A stretch of 64,000 nt of DNA. Origin: Epiperipatus broadwayi. Taxonomy: Eukaryota; Onychophora; Udeonychophora; Euonychophora; Peripatidae. The translations under genes were made by a program, and so were the position numbers. Location: positions 1 through 64,000 of the forward strand of contig JAQFVV010007263.1 in assembly GCA_028023455.1 (NCBI GenBank), read 5' to 3'. Positions within the stretch are counted from its first letter, which is position 1; every line of letters begins with the position of its first letter. Shown here one piece after another: positions 39,590 through 53,496 of the stretch. A model generated the notes under the pieces. The model did no database searches. It had not been told where the DNA came from and saw nothing but the letters and a program-made list of their open reading frames with translations.

Positions 39590-40660
39590 AAACTTTTCTA
39601 TATAATAATTTATGCAGGCTTAGTGCTTTCAGAGTTTTGTTATTCCATAATCATAGCCTCTTTAGATTATCAACGTCGTTATATGCAAATGTATGCAAAA
39701 CTATTTTTTTATATTATCCATTTTCTGGAAATGGCAAAACAAGTGTCTTTTGATGTCACTGGTAATAAAACAAGCTTTCTTAATTTTCCTCGTGATGTCA
39801 TGGAGAGTTTAAATCTGGGATTGAGCTCTTGCTGATGGTCAGCAAAAATGAAACTACCTTTTTTTTGATTATTGCTCATGTATATGTGTATTTATGTTGA
39901 GCTAATCTATTTCCAATTGTGGCATGAGTCTCACCATAATAAACAGCACCACACCCCATCTGAGGGCACACAATTAACTACCTGGGTGGGGGTTGCTTCA
40001 ATATTTCTTTTATCTTTAGTATTATTAATGAGTCTATTGGTGTTTGGAGGAGTTCTAAATCCTAGTTTGAATTATTTATTTAAAGTTTTACTAAAGTTTT
40101 TTGCTACTGCAGGTATATATGATACAGTCAGATGTTGTCTGCTTTCTTTTTTATTTTGCTGAAGTCTCTTATGAAAGCCTTCAATCCTGTTGGCTATTGT
40201 TCTGTAATTAAAACCCACACTTATTAAATCTCTGATGTAACTGGTGATATTATTTTTTTTATCTGACTCTAATTTGCATAGATGGTGGTTATAAAATAAG
40301 AAGGCAGATAGCCCTGCAAGTTTGTGTGATTTGGGGGATTTTGATAGTGGATGGAGGTAACCTGTAATGCACAAGGCCTTGATCATCATGCAGTAGTTGA
40401 GTACAGCATTCTCTCTGTTAATCTTTAAGTTAATATACTTAACTGACTTTTGCAGTTAGGCTAGAAAGAGTGTGGAGTTCATGTAAAATATCTTCGGTAG
40501 TGCTATAAATACATCATCAACATATCTAATATAAATTGTACCTGGTACTGCTATTTGGAAGTTTGGAAGCATTTGTTGTTCAGAGTAATTTAAAACAATG
40601 CTAGAGGCAATCCCACTCAGAGGGGAGACCCATTGGCCAACCATTGTTCATTCTACTTTA
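39590..40660 (-). pseudogene. Penelope-like element relic 2: RT C-terminal half plus GIY-YIG domain
   Basis: Minus-strand order: VGQWVSPLSGIASSIVLN (RT motif B, PMGSPLSP-like, about 40,640-40,580); IYIRYVDDVFIALP (motif C with YVDD); the thumb with SKSPKSHKLAGLSAFLFY (about 40,330); IPAVAKNFSKTL; then, after stops, a GIY-YIG stretch CGAVYYGETHATIGNRLAQH (about 39,950-39,890) and a decayed C-terminus including SKEAMIM to about 39,600. The order matches the element at 16.4-17.85 kb, but the residues differ enough that this is another family or an old copy. The N-terminal RT half is absent. Plus-strand frames at 39,587-39,835 and 39,872-40,162 are its shadows. Confidence 0.8.
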
Positions 40661-43600
40661 TTTCAATTATTTAAAATTAGGATTTTTTAGATCGTTAGTT
40701 AGCTATTAAAGGATTAGATAAAAAATCTGAAAATTTGTTTCAATATATAAATTCTTGCCTTTTACAATAAATTGTCATTAACTATGTGTTTATAAAAATT
40801 CCAGTGATAAAGCAGGGAAGAATATTGAGAAGGGATAGACAGGAACCTACTGATGAGACTTATGTTATGACTAAAATATTAAGTATATTCCACTTCATTA
40901 TTAGGTCTTAAAAATTATTAGAGCCGCCCATCCCCCCTTCTCCAAAAGAATGTGCTGCAGTTCTTTAGTTATTTGAAAAAAAAAAAAAAAATCCAGTATA
41001 TCCAAAAATCAAGTTTATGATTTTATAATATGCTTTAGCTGGTAACGCTATGTCTGAATTAAAATTTAGTCTATTAAATTTTTATGCATTTTGTGAAGCA
41101 ACTTATCATCTAGTAATTGATGTAAAAATATGTGAAAAAATTATAATCTTTTGCAAGCCATGAATTGTGTTCCAATAATATTTCTAATGGTAATATTTAA
41201 TACTTTATCCAAACATTTAATACAATCCTTTTCTCTAAACAGAAATGCATTATTTTGCAGTAGAATATATTAAAACTGTAAGCTATTCTCATAGAATTTG
41301 CATCTCACTCTAAAAAGTTTTAGTCAACTTTCTAAAGAGACTATTTTTAGGAATTAGTTTAATTTTAACTTTATATAAATGAGAAAGATAAGTTAAATTA
41401 TAGTTCAAGGTTCTTCTTAAAAATATGGGATAGGATTTTATTTTAATCTATCATTTCAGAAAGATACTTTCAGTTAAAAAAATATTTTTTTATTGTTTTG
41501 GTAAAAAATTGATTATGTGGTCTTTATAGAAATTGAGGTAGAGTTTAATCTTTGAAAAGGATTTTCATACTTTTCATATTTTTTAAAAAATATAAATATT
41601 CTATCATTTCTGAAAAGCATCTCTTTGTGAATTAATGCTATGTAACTAGCATGTTTGTGAAAGTTGATTATGAATATGACAAATAAAGAAAATGATAAAA
41701 TGTATCATTGTATAAAATTCGGCATTTTCTTGATTACCATTTAAAATCACTTATGTTCTTCTAACCTAGAGCATTTTATCAAGGAATTTAATGCTTTTTA
41801 GAAAATCATATTATCAAAAATAATCATAAGATTACATTATACTAATAAAAGTAGTATTAGTCTTTAGTTTATTTTGAATGTTCTATTTATTGCAATCACT
41901 AAAATATAGAACTAATTCAAAGAAGCTTCTGCCTAATCTAAATTTATCCTGAAGATAAATGATTCCTAACTATTGATATAATTTTTATAAAGATCACTAT
42001 TTCAAAGAACTTATAAGACATAAATAAATTAGAGACCATTTTTTGAATCATTTTTATGTTTAGTTGATTTTAAAAATTGTTCTAGTTTTGCCTTCATACT
42101 AAGTTTTGGGATAGTTTTTGGCAAATAATGTGAGTGAATAATTTTGACAACCATGCTTTGGCTAGGTTTTTTTTTTTTTTAGAAATTCTGAAAACATATA
42201 TTCTAAGTCTAGAACTTTTTCTGTTTTAATATACGTTCTTGTTAAATAGCCACTGTACATCGGTGGCGCTGTTTCTGTGCAAAAATGTTTTAATATAACG
42301 TTTCGGGACCTGGACAAAACTAAACATTTTTCTTTTTATTTAAAAATGTACCATATTCTTCTAATAGTAAATGAAGCATTTAAACAAAAATTAAAAAAAC
42401 ACACACTTGATTAACAAACTAATCAGCCAGAATTAAATGAAATTCCATTCAATTAAATTGCAGCACATAGCGCTGGAATGTGCAGGGGGGGGGATGGTTT
42501 TGATGACCTGAAGGATTGTCCAAAAGATGCATTACTCTGATCAAACCAAGCTTATGATTTGCAAAACAACGTGCAACCTCAGACAAGTTGACGTTATTCT
42601 TAGCATTCTACACTAAACGTCAAAAAAAAAAAAAAAACATTTTTTTTATTAAAAAAATTACGTTATTGTTTCAATAGAAAAATTCAACGTGAACAATTTA
42701 TACATGACTACACAAGTTTCAATAATTAAATAAAAAAAAAGGACATTTTGTTCCGATACTTTTCTGTTTTTTTAATCTGAGCTTAAAAATTTTATATATA
42801 AAATTGGTGATCTTATTAAATAGTTCTATTTTCGAAATTGTTTGTATATCAAATAATCATGCATAAAAAACAAAATCATATACGTAAATATTAAATTCAT
42901 TTATGGTAACTTATAAAATTTTATATTTCCATGATCTCTTCAGATTTTTTCTTTAGCACTTTAAATTTTTTATATAATTTTGTATTTGGAAGATAGATAT
43001 TGACTATACAATTTTTTTGTTGTCTTTGTTTTAGTTTTGGTAATTGTTATCTTAAGTTTGTTAAATCAATTATAAGAAGAGACTGCAGATGAAGTTTCAT
43101 CAATATTTCTTTTAAGATATGTAGCATATTATTTTACCTCCGTTTTTCTTAAATGCCATTATGAGAATGATTTGCATTCAATTATTAGAATATAAGTTTC
43201 AAAAATAATAAAAATTGATTTATGTTTGACTACAATTAAAAATGATTTAATATGTGCAAATCATAATATATAGTAAAGAAATTATTATTGAAACAAAATT
43301 ATAAATGAGAGGAAATATCTTTGTGCCCATCTACCTAAATGGATGTTCTTCCTTGTATGCCCATTATAAAGTATAAAAGTATTGTTTAAATTATATATTT
43401 TAAAACCTGAGAAGCTGAATTATCATCACCCGCATATCCTCAAATATAACTATAAAAATAAAATATCCTATGAATATAAAATGGTTATCAAAACCTGGAA
43501 AAGAAGAGTAACGCCACTTATATTGAGAAGTCGCTAAACATTGCATAAAATAACACTATTCGATAGTGACTGCTCTATTATTCGAACTATACTTTCGAAA

Positions 43601-45149
43601 ATAAGATACTCATATTACATCTTATAACATTCAGTGACAAACTACATGAAACCACGAATTTTAAAGAAATATATTCTGCTGGAGAAATGATGAATCTTGC
43701 TAAACATCATAATTAGTAGCAAATTCTCGAACTAAAGATTTTTGAATCGACGACGTTCAATTAAGTAAAGTAAAAAAAAAAAAATCTATTGCGTTAATGC
43801 TAGAACTGCGTTTGACTCTCAAATTCTGATTAATCATAAAATAAATATTTTTTTTGGGGGATTATATTACTAATTTTATTGGTTATATCAAAGAACAATA
43901 GACACTAGTACAGTTTTAGCTTTTTAATTTTACTTGGAATTACAGTTTGACAGAAGAATATGTTTCTTTATTTTTCAGAGTAACTTGAATTTAATGCAAA
44001 TATAAATGGATTTACATTATAACTTAAACTTTTTTTAAAATTAAACAATAGATAAAGACATTTTATTGTAAATTAAGCCATAGATTTTGATTGCACATTT
44101 TAGTTAAATGTTATTGACTCCAGATGAGGGAAGAATAGTCTATACTATTTGTTTTCTGGGTATTGTTGATGGTCTATCCTTGGACAGCTTTATGTAACTT
44201 AAACTTTCCTATGAATTACAATAATGCATTCATAATTAATAGCTTATGAAATAGGTGTTACAAAAATCTTTTCAGGCATATGCTTGAAATATAAAAGTAA
44301 AACATCTCTACATTTTATTTCAATGCTAAAAGTAAAAGTTATAAAAAAAGTTTTAAGTTAAATAAACTGAAGAATGAACCCCTAAAGGATCAAATAAAAC
44401 CATCACTTTTTATACTTCGTAATTGGCAAATGAAGTTAAAGATGAATTGAAAATATTAAAATTGCGGATGAAAAAAATGAGCAAATTAAAGGTAAAGTTA
44501 AAATTATTCTGCTAATTCATGTATCAATTTTATGTTAAAGAGTTTAATGTTTTGTTAAACTGCAGAATTAGACAAGATTAATTATTATTTTGTAACCATT
44601 ACACTAGACATTTGATTAGTGCTCGATTCAACTAAAAAGTAAAAATAAAAATAATAAATGATAGATTGCTGGTAGAGTTTGTAAAAAGTTCATCATTTGA
44701 AATAATAGAGTTGTCAAGGTCTATGGACTTGCATTTTAGTGTCTGCTACTTTATTAATGCACTATTGGAAGGGGAGTATAAAGCCAAACTTTGGAATTTG
44801 TATTAATAATCAAGTGGCCTAAAAGTAAAATTCTTCAAGATCAATAAATTATTTTAATTTTTATATAGATTAAAATAATATGGAGATCACCTGAAGAATG
44901 ATAGAAAATATGAGATCTTGGAGAAATAACTGAGAGAAAGAATTCCAGACATATTTCTATGTTAACTGATTTGGTTTGATATGATAATAAAGATATTGAG
45001 ACTACCATCATATATTGTAAAAGTTGTGATAACTAGGTATGGGTGACAGCATAAAAAACATTGATTTTGTTTTTCATTTTCTTGATCAGTATTTTGTTTA
45101 TCTCATTATCATCATCAACAATCATTATCAATCCACTGCAAGATGGAGA
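40661..45149. other. AT-rich non-coding stretch
   Basis: No gene supported. A patch at 42,240-42,330 reads on minus as GGTCCCGAAACGTTATATT followed by A-rich sequence, resembling the GAAACG tail of Penelope-like elements. Homopolymers at 42,486-42,494 (G) and several poly(A/T) runs. Confidence 0.65.
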
Positions 45150-47070
45150 TATTTTCAAGTTTAATTTATCTTCTCCAATTTCTAGCCTTTTTTCTTCACA
45201 TCATACCTGCACACTTTTTTATTTCATCCATTCATCTCGCATGTGATATTTTTCTCAGTCTTTTACAATCTCTTGGAATCAAGGTTAAAATTTCAATTGT
45301 CCATTTATTATTACCTCTTTAAGCAATATATACAGTCAAACTCTACTTCAGTCTTTTAATTCCTTCAATGATGTCAGTAACAACTGTTTGTTCTCTTACC
45401 CATGTATTGTGTTTTCAATGTCTTATTGTTACTCCTAATGTGCATCTCTTTATACTTCTTTGACTAGTCTGAAGTCTCTGTATTGCTATTTTATTAAGTT
45501 TCCAAGTCTCAGATCCATAAATAAGAACTGATAAAACACATTTATTAAAAATCTTTCCTTTCAAAACACATAAGCACATTTCCTTTTAGTATTAAATTAT
45601 TTCTATCAAAAATATTCCAACCAAGTTTAATTCTATGATTAATTTAATCCATTATGTTTCCATCTGTAGTAATAATCTGACCAAGGTATTTATGGTTGTT
45701 AACTTTTTCTAACTCATAATAATCAATCTTTATTTTCATGTTTGAGAAAATGCATTGAACATTACTTTAGTCCTTTTCACCTTATTTTCATCTGATAATT
45801 CTTGTAACATTTCATAATTCTCTGAAGAATAATTTGCAAAAACAACTACATCATCTGCAAAATGTAAATAACTTAAATAATCTCCATTTACTTTCACTCC
45901 TTTAGCTTCCCATTTTAATCCACAAAATACTTTTTGCAAAACTGCAGTAAAAAGATTTGGAGATATCGAGTCACCCTGTCTTACACCCTTCTCAATGTTA
46001 ACCTTCCTAGTATAATTATGTAATCTAATTGTTGCATATTTTTATAAATATTCTTCAGAACATGACAGTATCCTGGGTCTATACCTTGATGATCCAATGT
46101 TGTAATCATTAAATAATGCTATACCTTGATGATCCAATGTTGTAATCATTAAAGAAATGCTTATAGAATCAAATGCCTTTTTATAATCTAAAAATCCAAG
46201 CACAATGGCAACTCTCTCAATACTGTATTAAAACCACTTTTAAATCTAGCTTATTATTTTGGTTGGTTAAAATCCAATGTCATCTGTAGATGAATTGTAA
46301 TTATCTTGGAAAATTTTTGTATAAGACTGATAGGTCTGTAAATTCTAATATTTTCTTTATTACCTTTTTCAAATGTTAACATTGCATTTTTTCAATCATC
46401 TGGCATTGTTTTATCTTTTAGTCACTTGGTATATAACTTTTCCAAAATTTTTTTTATTTGTTCACTTGCTTCTTTTAATATATCAATTATAATTTCATCA
46501 TTACTTGGAGTTTGCCCTTTCTTCATAAATTAAATTGCATGCCTCACTTCTTCATTTAAAATCCTGGGAAATTCAGAAGATATAATAGATGTAAGAGGTA
46601 CTTGTTCTTTGTTACTACATATAATTATTGATGGAGCTCTCTTATCTATTTCATAATAGCATCTCCCTTTTTAGTAATAGTTCCATATTTTTTCTTATTG
46701 CAGATATAAGTTTTATACCAATACCAAAATGTTGTTTTACATTCTTGTGACTTTTATTCTCTTTTACAGAATTCCTTGCTAGTTCACAATTATACTTTTT
46801 TATATTATCATCAACTCTTTTTCACACCATTTTACAAAATTTGAGTTACTCAATCCTTTTTAATGCATCATTTTTATATATCTTCATATTCACTTTTTTT
46901 TTTCATAAATTCTCTAGTCTCAGTAGAAATTTTATTGGTCAATTTCTGCTTTTTTCTACCAGCTATATTTATTGCAGTTTTTAAAAGTATATCCGTTATT
47001 TTCCTATTGATTTCATTCAAATCTGAATCATAATCAAAATCTACTATACTTGAAAACAATTTGCAAATTG
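45150..47070 (-). pseudogene. RTE-like LINE copy 2 (reverse transcriptase relic)
   Basis: The best-preserved pieces on minus are LNEINRKITDILLKTAINIA followed by KISTETREFMKKK (47,059-46,874), which match the linker between endonuclease and RT in RTE-type LINEs, and KWEAKGVKVNGDYLSYLHFA followed by DDVVVFA (45,910-45,825), which carries the catalytic F/YADD box. The 3' part near 45,250-45,160 corresponds to the C-terminal W-DEI region of copy 1. Frames change repeatedly and stops are common. The endonuclease domain upstream of 47,070 is not visible, so the copy is 5'-truncated, as is usual for LINEs. Confidence 0.8.
46078..46157. repeat. 40-bp tandem duplication inside the LINE
   Basis: CTATACCTTGATGATCCAA and the following 16 bases are repeated with a period of exactly 40 bp and almost no divergence, so this duplication is far younger than the LINE around it. 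Confidence 0.95.
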
Positions 47071-48538
47071 TAATATAAATTCATTAAAATGGTTATGAAG
47101 ATTAGGATTATCAAATGTAAATATTATTTTCTAAAAGTTAGAAATTTTGAAATGAGTACCATGGGTAATTCCTAAAAATAATGATGTTATTAATGCTTGT
47201 ATACATTTTTCAAAGAAATAACATTATTGAATAGTAAAGCAAATCAAAATTTGAAAGTTTTTAATATCATTAAAAAACATAATTTGCATTGTTTAGCAGT
47301 CATATTTAGGTACTTTTGTCTGAATTGTCTGATTTTCTAATGTGTAAATCTTTGTAAATCACAACATGGAGAAATTAATAACTTAAAATCTTTAAAAATG
47401 CAAACTTAAAATATTTAAGAAATGCAAACATCACTACTTTGAGTAAAACATTGACTGTAAATCCCAAGCTTTACATGCTTTACTTTTTTACATCTAATAG
47501 CCTAATATGCAAAAAAAGTTTTGGAAATATTCTTTCTAGTAACTTTCTGAGCACTTGAGAGACTTAAGGGTCATAAAAAGTTTGGAACCAAGATCGTTTG
47601 ATGTTATTAATCTCAAACCTGGGAATTTGATTTAACTATTTTTAAACAATAAATTATATTGTTTATAGGAGAAAAAACAAAGTAATGGTGTCTCAGCACT
47701 GCACATTTGATTAAAAACATTTTGTAAAAAGTAAGCAATAATGCATATCACAAAAATTTGCATTTTGGAATGAAATAGAATATTAATTTTCAATTTATAG
47801 TTCTTTTTATTAATTTCTTTTTCTATAATGTAATAAATTATAAATAGGTTTTGCATTTTTATTATATATATTGATTTTACTATTATAATAATTCTTTAAT
47901 TACTCTGTACAGTGTTATTCAGTGGTAAAGAGAAGACTCTATAGCTTAAAGTACATAATTTGGGGTTCCAGTTCTGTAACGTCTAGGCAATAAATTTCAA
48001 TAGAACACTTTACTTACTCATTAATTCTTTAATTGAAAAATAGATAAATGTTATATTTACTTTTAAAATTAAAAGTATAATGTTGGTGAGATAAAATAAC
48101 AAAAAAAAATTGTATATAAAAGCTTAAACAGTTGGAGATTAAAATCAGCAGATAAAGAGTAAAAAATATAATTAAAATCACAAGTGTAACTACTTCTGAT
48201 GATTCATAAAAGTTTCTTTGAGGTTATTAAAGACCAGATGGGCCATTTTTTGATGTTGAAAGATGAATAAGTATTAGATGTATATAGTAAATGAGAAAAA
48301 AAGTGTAAATAAGAAAATTAGGAGGTTTACTTATATTAAAATCATTTATATTTCTTTAGAGTAAGATTTGTTGGATTAGTAAAAATAGAAGGTGAAAACA
48401 ATTCAATTCAAACATTTTAATAATAGAAGTTTCATTAATTTGTATTGTAGCTCTAAGTTAGCATCTCCAGAATAAAAGCCTATCATCTTTCTACAAGGTA
48501 AGGATACTAATTTCAAATTTTTAATTAATCAATCAATC
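47071..48538. other. AT-rich non-coding stretch
   Basis: Nothing recognisable. The 74-codon minus frame at 47,632-47,856 has no motif and typical AT-driven composition. Confidence 0.7.
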
Positions 48539-48653
48539 AATAAATAAAGATTTGTCAAGCATTGGTGGCTGAGTGATCAGTACAGCTGTCTTCCAAGCAG
48601 GTATCCCGGGTTTGTAGGTTCGCTTGCTGGCTGATGCTTTGACACAGGAATAA

Positions 48654-48692
<39 letters not shown>

Positions 48693-48698
48693 AGATTT
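48539..48698 (+). mobile_element. tRNA-derived SINE, family member 3, with (AATA)n tail
   Basis: Head begins GTCAAGCATTGGTGGCTGAG; A box TGGCTGAGTGATCAG (48,566-48,580), B box GGTTCGCTTGC (48,617-48,627), family motif GATGCTTTGACAC, then a tail of about 10 AATA units. AATAAATAAAGATTT at 48,539-48,553 and 48,684-48,698 fits a 15-bp target duplication, though it merges with the tail repeat. Confidence 0.85.
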
Positions 48699-51267
48699 AA
48701 CTTTTGTTGGGTTTTTTAATTAATGTATAGGGAGGTCCATTGATTACATGAATATAATCTCATTATTTCTATTCTTTATTATAACAACAATCCATGAAAA
48801 TATTTATTGGAAGATTCAACTTGTTTATAAGTAGTAAATTAGAATCTTATAAATACAATAAAAATGTGCCAAATATTATAAAAAAAATAGATAAAATGAG
48901 AATGGTCTAAAGTATTCATCTCAGTATTATAACATGGGAGACAGTTTTTATTATTTGACAATGTGCAATCCAGTTTTATTGTAGTTTCTTAATTGTAATT
49001 AATGATGTCAATATTACCTGCTGACTTTCTCTTCTTATTACTCCTAACATTTACCTATTTTTAGAATCAGCATTAATTAATTGGTTCAAGTGATAAACAT
49101 GAGAAATTATCATACTTAAAATATATTATTTCCTTTTTTTTTTTTTTAGAGAATAATCATTAAAGTATGAAATAAAAATAAATACTATCAACAATATATC
49201 ACTAGATTGGTTAGTTTACATAATATATGATAAACAAGAGCAGATCTCTACTCTAATGCTATCTATATAAGCTTGAGAAATGAGTAATTACCATATGGTA
49301 GCACATTTAAATTAGTATCTCAGATAGTTTCTGCCTTTTATCTTTGAGTGAGGACTCAGGATAAATGCTGTATCCTATGCAGTTAAAAATCTGGAAATCA
49401 TTTTTCAACTTTTTCATTTACTATCAAAATAAAGTCTGTAGATTCAAAAGTTCCTAAGTTTTGAACTCTAGCTAATTGCTTATATAGTTATATAAATCTA
49501 GTCCAGGGTAGTAACTATATATTATAATAATTTCAATTCTTTCGTAACTCTAGGCTTTAGATAATTAATAAAATCATTTATATATATATATATTGTATTT
49601 ATGTTAAGCGTAAATAAATTAAGTAGACAAAAGACTTAGTTTGAAATAAAATGTAAGCTCTCTCTAGCAAAAAATAAATTTGTGGTTTCGGTTGTAATTT
49701 TTATTTTTTTCTCGTTTTCTTTTTTTGTAAAAAAAAAAAAAACGGTAAAGAATATATATACTTTCAACTTTTTACATTAAGTTTAAAGAATAGTATAAAA
49801 ACAAAAATCAATTCAATAGCTAAGTAATAGTTTTAGTTCTAAAAAAAGTTTTTTTTTTTTTAAAAAAACACACTTTATTTTATTTAAATTGTCAGAAGAA
49901 AACAATAAAATTGTGGTCAGCAATTTACTTAGTTGTATATAAAACTTGTATATTATTAACTATTACAATAAAATTTAAATCAATTTAGTGATTTCTCAGA
50001 TTCTTTTTATAGATCAGTAATTTTATTTAAATTCCTATTTTGCGGGTTGATAGCACATTTGCAAATCTTGAATGTCCAACATCAGCTGCGTATTATTATT
50101 TTTTGAGAAGCCAAATTTAGGAACATTGAAGGAATGTATGACCAGTAATCTCATATTAAGCAATACATCTAATGTTTTTTTTTTTAAAAAATATACATTA
50201 ATAACTCCTCTTAATCAAGTACGTTATTATAATTTAAGGAAAAAATAAGATGATAAAGAGGGCCGAAAGTTAAAGGTAAGTTTTGCAATGACTATTTAAG
50301 CCAATAACTGAGCATAAATAAAGCCACACATATTATAAACATGCTGATTTTTTAGTCCGTTTAATTAATTTGCGTATTTCAATTTACCTTTAGCAGATTT
50401 TTTAAAAAGTTTATCACTTTCCTCAAGTACTCTAACTCTATTTTATTCTACAGAAAACAATATGCTTAGAATAAAAAAACAAACTCCACTTCATTTCTTA
50501 TAGATATTTTTCCAATAATCATGGCCCCCTTAAAAAAAATGTTTTTAAGTTTATTATATAATGCTGTTTATTATATAAGTTTGTTATCCATCATGTTCAC
50601 AGACTCAGCACAATAAAACGGCTCTTTGAATTGCTGATTTAATATCATCAATAAAGTAAGCTTAAAGTCACAACAATTTTATTAATGCTCACTAAATATT
50701 TTTTTTCTAGTCAATGTAAAATCCATCTTCAGCTTTTGAAAAAAAAATAATAGTTCTATGTATAATTAAATTAATTATCATAGTTAAATTACTATATAAA
50801 AATTTTCTATCATTTAACTGAGACCTTTTGTACTGCATTTTGATATATATATGTTTATTTTTCTACCTTAAGCTAGCAAATTTAATTTCATTTTTGAGAT
50901 GATAATTTATTAAAACCTGATATTGTTTATCCCCCCCCCCCCATCATTGGCATCAGATATTAAAACAAAGATTTTGTAAGTTGTATTCAAACAAAAATAT
51001 TCTGTAGATCATTGGTTAATTTGGAAAGAAAGGCATTATTATTAGTACATTGTTAATCTAGAAACTAAAAATAATAAAATATTGTTTTTAATTTTAAGTG
51101 ATTTTATTTAAAAAAAAAACTCACTTTAGAATATATATCACATCCTTAATGCTTATTTCATGAAAACACTTATAAATTGTACCAAATATTACTCTAGTTA
51201 AAATGGAAAAGAATATTGAAAATATCTCAAATTTTACTTATAGTAAAAAGTAACCGCTTTTTAATAT
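48699..51267. other. AT-rich non-coding stretch
   Basis: Nothing recognisable apart from homopolymer runs (C12 at 50,931-50,942) and (AT)n at 49,577-49,592. Confidence 0.7.
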
Positions 51268-51763
51268 GTTGTTAAAATAGGCAAAACTCTCTCCATACAG
51301 TAGTGCCACTCAAAGCAAGAGTAATCAATGGATGCCAGAAGGCTTGTGCATAAAATCCCTATCTAGTGCCCATGCATCCAATATCTCCAAACTAGTTTTG
51401 GCTTATGGCCTTCGTTAGTGAGGAGCCTTGGATCTGAGAGCACTGCACCTAGATCTTAGGATCTAATGCAACCCTCCAGCAGACACCTTTTATTTTTACA
51501 TAACTACAAAGCTTTGAGAATAAAATTGAAAACACACAAATATTTTCAATCTAAGCTCAGTAGTTTATATAGTCATATGGGCCTAAACTCAGTTCAACAC
51601 CCTTCACTGACAAAGGCCATAAGTCAGAAACTAGTTTGGTGATATTGAATGAGTAGGCACTAGATAGGGATTTTATGCACAAGCCTTCTGACATCCATTG
51701 ATTACTCTGTCTTGCTTTGAGTGGCACTACTGTATGGAGAGAGTTTTGCCTATTTTAACAACA
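51268..51763. mobile_element. 496-bp foldback element with arms of about 145 bp
   Basis: TGTTGTTAAAATAGGCAAAA at 51,268 is the start of a long inverted repeat ending at 51,763. The left arm (to about 51,412) and right arm (from about 51,618) are over 85% matched by eye, sharing for example TACAGTAGTGCCACTCAAAG and GGCTTGTGCATAAAATCCC. The middle (about 200 bp) is unique and less AT-rich than the surroundings. No coding frame. The class of transposon is not clear from the ends, and I did not find a convincing target duplication. Confidence 0.9.
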
Positions 51764-53496
51764 GTTACGAACAAGCATGGGAAATAGTGATCATGTGATG
51801 TTTTAAAGCTCTATAAATATGATTGAACATCTTTGACAGCCTGTGATATGCAAATTTTAAAACATTACCAGCAAGCATTCTTTATGAACTGAATCAACTA
51901 ACTTTATCAAATTTATAAAAAAAGAATATAAAAATTACACTTTTGATGATGAGACTTTTTAATAAAACTATGAAAAGTGCTTTTGCTGCAGAGATATAAA
52001 AAAATCATATTTTACAAAATTTATAGTCTTTTTTTGCATTTTTATTTTAAAAAATCTGAACAATAGAAACATTTTTAATATATGGTCACAATTCAACCGG
52101 AATTTTATAATAAAAAATGTTTATTTATCTTTAACTGTTATAAATTTAATCTCCTTTAAAGTATCAGTCTAAACATGTTTTTTAACTTTTCAGTGTTCTT
52201 CACTTTTTAAAGTAGTCTGGAAACACTTTCAAAGTGAAGTCTTTTAATGACTATGGTGTTTTTCCATCACTTCTAAGTCAGTCAAGAAATTGTCATTTTT
52301 TTTTATTTGAGAAAATAAAAAGAAGTCACATGATTAGAGATCGAGCAAATATGACTGATGGATAAACTGGGTCATGTTGAGTTTAATTAAAAATTGTTTC
52401 ACTCACAAGATTGTATGCAGAGACATTGTCATGTTAAAGTTTGTACTCCTCTTTTTACCACAAAATGGGTTGTTTTAATTTTGCTGCATCACATAAACAT
52501 TTTAAAAATCATAGATAAAATGTCTGACTATTAAGAAGTAATTTTGAAAGAAAAATATAATTTGCACCAATAAAAAAATAGCATTATCTTGACATTTGAC
52601 TTTATTCCCCATGCTTATTTTGTGACATGGTGAATTTGACACTTTCATTAAATAATTCATAACCTTGGGTTTTCCCCTAAACAGCTTACTTGTAATCTGT
52701 TTCAAGAACTATACAGTTTTCCCTGAAAGAAAATAGAATTTTATATTATTCCAATTTTTCAGCCATTACAAAAAATCACCAAATATGCCAAATACACTTT
52801 ACAAAAATTGTGCTACATGGGACCATGATTTCACACCATAATGTAATTCAGAAGATTGATGCAAAAGGTCACTGATAAAGGTATGTAACAGCAGAAGCAT
52901 GTATGACAACAGATGCACCTACCAGAAAACAATTTCAGTTATTTTTGGGTCACCCCTCATATAATGATACAGTTTTAAAATATTGAAGTTGATGCATCAG
53001 TACATATTTTAAATCTATATCAGAAATCTTAGGACACCACAATCCTTTTGCTTTTAAAATGATAAAGAATAGGTTCAACTTCATCAAGGTTATTTATGTC
53101 TACATTTAACTGATTATAGGTGTTGGTAGACTGTGTGCTATAAGATGAACCACTATCTATGAGGAAAAAAATTATAAAAATAATTGAAAAGTTTTATATA
53201 TTGGTAAAAAAAAAATCCCAAAACAACACAAAAATTATTATTATTTTTTTTAAAAAAAAAACTAATATATAAAAAACAATTTAAAAATTAAACCAATGCA
53301 TAATGTTTGCAAAATAAATACTTTAGTAACTTGATTACTAAATATTACATAAAAATCTAAATTAGTGATAAGATTAATGCCACTCTATAAGAAATTAAAT
53401 AAAATCAATCCATGGACTGAATATAAATAAGGAGCAAATAAGTACAACAATACAAATGTAAACCATTTAATACATAGGAAAGTATATGATCCTAAT
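51764..53496. other. AT-rich non-coding stretch
   Basis: No gene. 52,200-53,150 is slightly GC-richer and may be an old DNA-transposon or retroelement remnant; a minus-strand frame at 52,502-52,705 has no recognisable motif. Confidence 0.6.

Noticed and set aside
39587-40162. Two plus-strand frames of 82 and 96 codons
   Set aside because: They lie opposite the Penelope-like RT/GIY-YIG relic, whose recognisable motifs are on the minus strand.
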